DNA of 64,000 nt from Gemmatimonadaceae bacterium (lineage in GTDB: Bacteria > Gemmatimonadota > Gemmatimonadetes > Gemmatimonadales > Gemmatimonadaceae). Both the position numbers and the translations under genes were made by a program. The stretch is from assembly GCA_025928335.1 (NCBI GenBank), contig JAICJQ010000002.1, positions 1-64,000 of the forward strand, written 5' to 3'. The notes below the pieces were generated by a model. That model was given only the letters and a program-made list of their open reading frames with translations. It did not search any database and was not told the origin of the DNA. Within the stretch, counting starts at the first letter, position 1, and each line of letters starts with the position of its first letter. This document shows, piece by piece, positions 58,598-64,000 of this stretch.

Positions 58598-59665
58598 ATG
58601 CCCCCAGGCGTCGACACGAAGGCACTCCGCGCGGCCGTGAAGAGCGGCTCGTTCGCGCCGGCGTACTACTTGTACGGCGACGACGACTACGTGAAGTCAG
58701 AAGAGCTCAAACGGGCGATCGACGCGGCGATCGACCCGGCGACCCGGGATTTCAACTTCGAGAATCTGCGCGGCGGCGACGTTGACGCTACTTCACTCGG
58801 GTCGGTCCTGGCGACGCCTCCAATGATGGCCGAGCGCCGTGCGGTTGTGATTCGCGACGTCTCGGCGATGAAAAAGGAAGCCCGCGCGACGCTGGACGCG
58901 TACTTGAATCGTCCGTCCTCCGATGTGCTGGTCATACTCGTGTCGCCGAGCGGCGTGAAGCCGGAGAAAGGCCTCATGACGAAAACGGTGCCGATCGAGT
59001 TCGCGCCGCTGAGTGGTGCGCGGATTCCGAAGTGGATCACGTACTACGTAGAGCACGATATCGGCGGAGGCGCGACGATCACGGAGGGTGCGGCCAAGCT
59101 GCTCCAGGAATCCGTGGGAACGGACCTGTCGCAATTGAAGATGGAGCTCGACAAACTCGGAGACTTCGCAGCGGGCGGGACGATCAACGAAGCCATGGTT
59201 TCGGCCGTGGTGGGCGTTCGGCCTGGCGAAACGCTCGGCGACTTCCTCAACGCGGTCGCTGACCGCGATGCGGCGCGAGCACTGTCGATGCTCCGGAGCA
59301 TTCTCGAACAGCCGAAAACGTCGGCGGTCACGATGCTCATGGCGCTCGGCGCGCAAACGATCGCCATCGGTTGGGCGCAGGCGGCACGCGAGCGAGGCAC
59401 ACACCCATCAAAACTGACGAGCGACTTGTTCGCGTTGCTCAAGGAATCCGGATCGGTGTACACCGGCCGGTCGTGGGGCGAGTTCGTGTCGTCATGCGTG
59501 CGCGCATCTGACAGGTGGAGCACCGACAACGTGGACGAGGCGCTCGAAGCGTTGCTCGAGGCGGAGTCGGCCCTTAAGGAAACGCGCTTGTCTTCGGACG
59601 AACAACTCTTAGCGAACGTGCTGCCTCGTGTGTGCGGCGCGGGGCTTCGACGGCGGGCCGCGTGA
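58598..59665 (+). CDS. holA: DNA polymerase III delta subunit
   Basis: Clamp-loader wrench subunit that opens the beta ring. The 355-residue protein opens with PAYYLYGDDDYVKSEELKRAI, has ERRAVVIRDVSAMKKEAR, and a C-terminal collar domain. It lacks a Walker A, as expected for delta. ATG 58598 is preferred to TTG 58589. A SPOR-domain gene follows eight bases later. With dnaN, polA and mutS it adds to the replication and repair genes in this window. Confidence 0.9.
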   Translation: MPPGVDTKALRAAVKSGSFAPAYYLYGDDDYVKSEELKRAIDAAIDPATRDFNFENLRGGDVDATSLGSVLATPPMMAERRAVVIRDVSAMKKEARATLDAYLNRPSSDVLVILVSPSGVKPEKGLMTKTVPIEFAPLSGARIPKWITYYVEHDIGGGATITEGAAKLLQESVGTDLSQLKMELDKLGDFAAGGTINEAMVSAVVGVRPGETLGDFLNAVADRDAARALSMLRSILEQPKTSAVTMLMALGAQTIAIGWAQAARERGTHPSKLTSDLFALLKESGSVYTGRSWGEFVSSCVRASDRWSTDNVDEALEALLEAESALKETRLSSDEQLLANVLPRVCGAGLRRRAA

Positions 59666-59672
59666 TCTCCCG

Positions 59673-60578
59673 ATGAGAAGGCTTCTTTCGTCATTGTGTT
59701 TTTTGGTCGCCGCCACGAGAGCGACGGCGGCCGCGCAGTCGTCGCCGAGCGCAAGTGCGGATTCCGTGTTCGCACGCGCCCGACGACTCGTCGCCAGTGG
59801 AAATGGCGCGGCTGGGCGGTTGCTCGTGGACTCGGTCCTCGCGGCAACCGATCCGAATGCCCCGCAATACGCCGACGCGTTGTACTGGAGAGCGACGCTC
59901 TCGACCAACGGCGCCGACGCGGAGAAGGACTATCGGCGCATCGTCGTGGAGTATGGCGCGTCAATGCGGTCCGGGGATGCGCTGTTCCAACTCGCGCAAC
60001 TCGAGTCGGCCCGGGGCGATCGTGCGATCGCGGCCGACCATCTCGAGCGCTTTCTACTCGAGAATCCGGGACACCCGGAACGCATCCGGGCGAGCCTGAC
60101 GCTCGTCCGTCTTCTCCTGGATCAGAACGATCTGCCGCGGGCGTGCACCAACCTCCGGCAGGCGCTCAAGGAAATCCCGGACTCCGCGGTCGAGACGCGG
60201 AATCAGCTGACGTACTACTCCTCGCGGTGTGTGGCGAACGACGCATCGCCGGGTGGCCGTGCGCCGGTTGGCGAAGCGGTGCAGAGGGACAGCGCAACAA
60301 CGGCGAAGCGCGATTCGTCGCCGACGCCCGCAGCGCCCGAGGCGAAGGCACGCTACACGCTTCAGGTCGCGGCATACTCGACTCGCGCGGACGCAACCGC
60401 GCTGGCGGCGCGGCTCAAGACTCGCGGAGTCGATGCGCGCGTCGTCGGGACGGCGAAGCCGTTCCGTGTCCGGGTTGGCCGCTACGCAACGCGAGCGCAG
60501 GCCGCGGCGGAGCAGACGCGGCTCAAGGCGCGCAAGATCACCGTGACGATCGCCGACATCGGAGCCGACGACCGGTGA
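59673..60578 (+). CDS. Secreted TPR and SPOR-domain protein
   Basis: A 301-residue exported protein. The signal peptide MRRLLSSLCFLVAATRATAAAQ is followed by TPR-like helical repeats (ADALYWRATLSTNGADAEKDYRR, GDALFQLAQLESARGDR...) and a C-terminal SPOR domain (YTLQVAAYSTRADATALAARLKTRG, FRVRVGRYATRAQA) that binds denuded peptidoglycan. It may act at division or cell-wall sites. The ATG at 59673 gives the signal peptide. mutS overlaps its stop in GTGA. Confidence 0.9.
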   Translation: MRRLLSSLCFLVAATRATAAAQSSPSASADSVFARARRLVASGNGAAGRLLVDSVLAATDPNAPQYADALYWRATLSTNGADAEKDYRRIVVEYGASMRSGDALFQLAQLESARGDRAIAADHLERFLLENPGHPERIRASLTLVRLLLDQNDLPRACTNLRQALKEIPDSAVETRNQLTYYSSRCVANDASPGGRAPVGEAVQRDSATTAKRDSSPTPAAPEAKARYTLQVAAYSTRADATALAARLKTRGVDARVVGTAKPFRVRVGRYATRAQAAAEQTRLKARKITVTIADIGADDR

Positions 60579-63202
60579 CGACCACGTCGCAAACGCCGTT
60601 GATGCAACAGTACCGGGAGATCAAGGGTCGACATCAGAATGCGATCCTGTTTTTCCGGATGGGTGAATTTTATGAGATGTTTTATGACGACGCCGAGACG
60701 GCGTCGCGGGTGCTCGGCCTCACGCTGACGAGCCGAAACAACGGAGGCGCCGCCGACGTTCCGCTGGCCGGCGTGCCGGTGAAGGCGGCGCAGGATTATG
60801 TGCGGCGTCTCGTCCAGCACGGCTTTCGTGTGGCGATTTGCGAGCAGGTCGAGGACCCGCGCCTCGCCAAAGGCGTGGTACGCCGCGAAGTGATCGAGAC
60901 GGTGACGCCCGGCGTCGCGTGGTCCGACGATCTCCTCGACGGTGCGCGGAACAACTTCATCGTCGCGCTCTGTCCTACGCCGACAGGTGATCGCGTCGGC
61001 GTTGCGGCGGCCGATGTGTCGACGGGTGAGCTCCGATTGATGGATAGCGGTGCCGGCGAACTCGATCCGTTGATGGCGCGTCTCTCGCCGAGGGAGATTC
61101 TGCTCGCGCAGGGCTCGCGCGTGGCATTGCCCCCATCGCGGCACGCGGCATTGGTCACGGAGAGAGACGGGTGGGAGTTCGACGCTCCGATGGCGCGCGA
61201 GGATCTCCAGCGACAGTTCAACGTGCTCTCGCTCGCCGGGCTTGGGGTCGAGGAGAGCGATTCTCATCTCGTGGGAGCGGCGGGGGCGCTGCTCCGCTAT
61301 TTGCGCGAACTGCAGCCGAGCGGGCTGCCGCAGCTGACACGTCCGATCATCGAGCGCTCGGGCGGCGTGATGGCTCTTGACGAGATGACGCGACGGAATC
61401 TCGAGCTGGTTGAATCGCTGCGCGGCGCAGGCGGCGGGAACGAAGGGACGCTTCTCTCCGTTCTCGACCGAACGCAAACGCCGATGGGAGCGAGGCTGCT
61501 TCGTCAGTGGATTCTCGCGCCGCTGACGGCGCGTGGAGCCATCGAATCCAGGCTGGACGCTGTCGCTGGATTGTTCGCCGACGGTATCGTGCGCGAGGCG
61601 TTGCGAGCGGCGATTGCTCGGGTCCGCGACGTCGAGCGACTCGCGGCCAAAGCGGCCTCGGGCCGGAGTACGCCGCGCGAACTCCGCGCGCTCGGAGATT
61701 CCTTGGCCGCGCTGCCGGCGGTTGGCGAGGCCCTGCGGGCCGGCGCCGGCGCGGGGCGACTGTCGGCCCTCAATGCGAACTGGGACGAGGCGCCGGAAAC
61801 CGCGCGAGACATCTGTTCGACGCTCGTCGAGCGAGCGCCGGTGGCGATCGAAAGCGACGACCCCAGTATTCAACCAAATGTCGACGGCGAGCTCGACGAG
61901 TTGCGTGCCCTCCGCGATGGCGGGAAGGACGCGATCGCTCGCATTCAGGCGGAGGAACGAGAGCGTACGGGCATCGCCTCGCTCAAGGTCGGGTTCAACA
62001 AGGTGTTCGGGTATTACATCGAGATCTCAAAGTCGAACCTGCATCTCGTTCCCTCCGACTACCAACGCCGACAGACCATCTCCTCCGGCGAGCGATTCGT
62101 CACGCAAGCGCTGAAGGAGTATGAAGAACGGGTTTTGTCCGCGGCGGAACGAATTGAACAGCGCGAGCACGAGCTATTCGAGGCGCTCCGGATGCGAGTC
62201 GGTGCGGAAATCGGCCGGATGCAACGTATCGCACGCACGATCGCTGAGCTCGATGTGCTGAGCGCACTGGCCGACGTCGCGGCGCGCGAAGGGTATGCGC
62301 GTCCGGCGATTGCTGACGACTTCGCGCTCGACATCACGGCCGGGCGGCATCCGGTGGTGGAACGCATGATGCCGCGCGACAAGTTCATCCCGAACGATCT
62401 TCTGCTCGATGACGGCACTCGGGTGATCATCCTGACCGGGCCGAACATGGCGGGCAAGTCGACGGTGCTGCGACAGATCGGGCTCATAGTGCTGATGGCC
62501 CAAATCGGCAGCTTCGTGCCGGCGAGCGCCGCGCGGGTCGGGCTCGCGGATCGGATTTTCACGCGCGTCGGCGCGAGCGATAATCTCGTGCGCGGCCAGT
62601 CGACATTCATGGTCGAGATGAGCGAAACGAGCAGCATCTTGCACACGGCGACATCGCGGAGCCTTGTGCTCCTCGACGAGATTGGGCGGGGGACGGCGAC
62701 GTACGACGGGGTGTCGATCGCATGGGCCGTCACCGAGCACCTGCACGAGCGGATTGGATGCAAGACCGTGTTCGCAACGCACTATCACGAACTGACGCAA
62801 CTGGCGGACGAGCTGAGGGCGCTTCGCAACTTCAACGTCGCGGTTCGCGAAGCGGGCGATCAGATCGTGTTCCTTCATCGCTTGCAGCCGGGCCCGGCGG
62901 ACCGGTCCTACGGAATCGAGGTAGGGCGTCTCGCCGGGCTGCCGCCTGCCGTCATCGACCGCGCTCGGCGAGTCCTGGCGTTGCTCGAGGGCGAACACCT
63001 GGCTGAGGGACTCAACGCCCCGCGGGACGCCGGAGTGGCCGGGCGGCCGGCAGTCGCGCCGGATCAACTCGGGCTTTTCGCTAGCGGGCCGCATCCACTG
63101 GTCGAGCGCGTGGCAGCGCTCGACGTCAATGCGATGACGCCGCTGCAGGCGATCGCCGAGCTGGCGAGTCTCGTGGAGGACGCGCGCAGTTCGCGATCGT
63201 GA
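60575..63202 (+). CDS. mutS: DNA mismatch repair protein MutS
   Basis: Recognises base mismatches and starts repair. The 875-residue protein has the mismatch-contact motif FFRMGEFYEMFYDD (Phe-x-Glu), connector and lever domains, and the ABC-type ATPase with Walker A TGPNMAGKST, LLDEIGRGTATYDGVS and ATHYHEL. The start is GTG 60575, overlapping the SPOR stop. The track ORF from 59696 is the same frame run back through the SPOR gene; its first 293 codons are spurious. Confidence 0.97.
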   Translation: MTTTSQTPLMQQYREIKGRHQNAILFFRMGEFYEMFYDDAETASRVLGLTLTSRNNGGAADVPLAGVPVKAAQDYVRRLVQHGFRVAICEQVEDPRLAKGVVRREVIETVTPGVAWSDDLLDGARNNFIVALCPTPTGDRVGVAAADVSTGELRLMDSGAGELDPLMARLSPREILLAQGSRVALPPSRHAALVTERDGWEFDAPMAREDLQRQFNVLSLAGLGVEESDSHLVGAAGALLRYLRELQPSGLPQLTRPIIERSGGVMALDEMTRRNLELVESLRGAGGGNEGTLLSVLDRTQTPMGARLLRQWILAPLTARGAIESRLDAVAGLFADGIVREALRAAIARVRDVERLAAKAASGRSTPRELRALGDSLAALPAVGEALRAGAGAGRLSALNANWDEAPETARDICSTLVERAPVAIESDDPSIQPNVDGELDELRALRDGGKDAIARIQAEERERTGIASLKVGFNKVFGYYIEISKSNLHLVPSDYQRRQTISSGERFVTQALKEYEERVLSAAERIEQREHELFEALRMRVGAEIGRMQRIARTIAELDVLSALADVAAREGYARPAIADDFALDITAGRHPVVERMMPRDKFIPNDLLLDDGTRVIILTGPNMAGKSTVLRQIGLIVLMAQIGSFVPASAARVGLADRIFTRVGASDNLVRGQSTFMVEMSETSSILHTATSRSLVLLDEIGRGTATYDGVSIAWAVTEHLHERIGCKTVFATHYHELTQLADELRALRNFNVAVREAGDQIVFLHRLQPGPADRSYGIEVGRLAGLPPAVIDRARRVLALLEGEHLAEGLNAPRDAGVAGRPAVAPDQLGLFASGPHPLVERVAALDVNAMTPLQAIAELASLVEDARSSRS

Positions 63203-63290
63203 TTGGTCGCATGGCGAACGTGGGTCGGATACATTTCGTCGTCGCCGCCATCAGCGAACACCGGAAGAAAGGAACAGCGCGCCGCCGGAC

Positions 63291-64000
63291 ATGCCGCCAC
63301 ACGCCAGACCCTACGACGACGTACTCGCGCTGATCGGCTGGACGCCGCTCATCCGTCTCAACCGCGTCACGCGCGGCATTCGCACGCCCGTGTATGTGAA
63401 GGCCGAATTCTTCAATCCGGGCGGTTCGATCAAGGATCGGATCGGAATGCCGATCATCGAGCAGGCGGAGCGTGAAGGCCGGCTCAAGCCGGGCGGCACG
63501 ATCGTCGAGGGCACGAGCGGCAACACGGGCGTCGGACTCGCGATCGCGGCGGCGCTCAAGGGATACCGCTGCATTTTCACAATGCCGGACAAGATGTCGC
63601 AGGAAAAGGTCCGACTCCTCAAGGCGTTCGGCGCGGAAGTGATCGTGACGCCGACAGCGGTACCGCCCGATCATCCGGACAATTACGTGATGATGGCCAA
63701 GCGCATCGCGAAGGAGACACCAAACGCGATCCTGGCCGATCAGTTTTACAACGACGCGAACCCGCAGGCGCACTACGAGACGACGGGGCCGGAGATCTGG
63801 GAACAGACCGAAGGACGGGTAACGCATTTCGTGTACGCCGCGGGCACTGGCGGTACGATCACTGGTGTCGGCCGGTATTTGAAGGAGAAGAATCCCCAAA
63901 TTCAGATCGTGGCCGGCGACCCGGTGGGATCGATTCTCGCCGAGATGTGGCGGACGAAGGGTGAGGGAAAGCCGGAGGGTGTTCCTTATAAGGTCGAGGG
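63291..64000 (+). CDS. Cystathionine beta-synthase/cysteine synthase-type enzyme, 3'-truncated
   Basis: A PLP-dependent beta-replacement enzyme, cut by the window end and absent from the ORF track because no stop is reached. The 236 visible residues have the PLP lysine in FFNPGGSIKDRIG, the phosphate-contact TSGNTGVGLA and AAGTGGTITGVGRYLK. The DPVGSILAEMW wording and PYKVEG end resemble cystathionine beta-synthase more than CysK; a C-terminal CBS pair would confirm this but lies outside. ATG 63291 follows GGAAGAAAGGAACAGC. Confidence 0.9.
   Translation, partial: MPPHARPYDDVLALIGWTPLIRLNRVTRGIRTPVYVKAEFFNPGGSIKDRIGMPIIEQAEREGRLKPGGTIVEGTSGNTGVGLAIAAALKGYRCIFTMPDKMSQEKVRLLKAFGAEVIVTPTAVPPDHPDNYVMMAKRIAKETPNAILADQFYNDANPQAHYETTGPEIWEQTEGRVTHFVYAAGTGGTITGVGRYLKEKNPQIQIVAGDPVGSILAEMWRTKGEGKPEGVPYKVE

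Noticed and set aside
59696-60574. N-terminal 293 codons of the 1168-residue mutS ORF
   Set aside because: They lie on the SPOR gene in another frame and have no homology-like pattern. MutS begins at GTG 60575.
60482-61873. 463-residue minus-strand ORF
   Set aside because: Shadow of mutS caused by high GC codon use; Arg/His-rich with no recognisable domain.
1-64000. tRNA genes, CRISPR arrays, insertion sequences or phage genes
   Set aside because: I looked for T-loop motifs, regularly spaced repeats, transposase motifs and terminal repeats and found none that I could support.

Overview
The window is a dense, high-GC, Gram-negative-type bacterial chromosome segment with no tRNA gene, CRISPR array, insertion sequence or phage gene that I could see. 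Lipoproteins, an outer-membrane barrel, a long YidC with a periplasmic domain and the style of many proteins suggest an environmental bacterium, possibly Gemmatimonadota. That placement is an inference; no 16S gene is present. The segment almost certainly spans the replication origin. dnaA and dnaN sit side by side with a box-rich gap between them, parA/parB with parS-like palindromes lie about 20 kb away, and rpmH, rnpA, yidD, yidC, mnmE, mnmG and rnpB are all here.

Layout. 0-7.5 kb: the end of argH, a small DNA-binding-type protein in an AT-rich pocket, a cold shock protein, ispG, then a minus-strand stress group (small alarmone hydrolase, free methionine-R-sulfoxide reductase, membrane protein), a degenerate Wzc-like protein and a blue-copper lipoprotein. 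7.6-18.6 kb: a HisA paralogue, a secreted M16 protease pair, murB, a minus-strand trio (cysteine-less ArsC-fold protein, ABC-F ATPase, outer-membrane barrel), a YheT-like hydrolase, an NfeD-like protein and small proteins. 18.7-23.3 kb: mnmG, a SIMPL-domain protein, two parS-like sites, parA and parB. 23.4-29.8 kb: a six-gene overlapping operon encoding a BMP-type nucleoside ABC importer, with a Nif3-family gene and an MFS gene embedded in it.

29.8-41.7 kb: a lipoprotein, an acyltransferase, a DUF4031-like protein, a type IV pilin-like protein, polA, a second cold shock gene with a near-perfect promoter, a Ser/Thr kinase, a histidine kinase, pyrE, an AraC-type regulator, the RNase P RNA with its terminator, and a DUF4126 membrane protein. 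41.8-49.4 kb: dnaN, the probable oriC (four DnaA-box-like sites, a GC-rich spacer and a TAG-trinucleotide run matching the DnaA-trio pattern), dnaA, and divergently rpmH-rnpA-yidD-yidC-metallo-hydrolase-mnmE. rnpA has no usable start codon after rpmH, so it appears to begin upstream of rpmH and contain it in another frame, as described for Thermus. 49.4-64 kb: a Zn-protease-like protein, DUF2225, upp, a tiny DUF4177-like protein, a DUF218 protein, an alpha/beta hydrolase, a cytosolic M16 pair with a NUDIX hydrolase, an ECF sigma factor and zf-HC2 anti-sigma-like protein separated by a strong terminator, holA, a TPR/SPOR lipid-free secreted protein, mutS and the start of a cystathionine beta-synthase-type gene.

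Many genes overlap by 1-4 bases (ATGA or GTGA junctions), so translational coupling is common. The features most worth following up are the nested rpmH/rnpA arrangement, the oriC architecture, the variant parS pair, the kinase-dead Wzc-like protein, the embedded genes in the nucleoside importer operon, and the structured leader of the ECF sigma gene.
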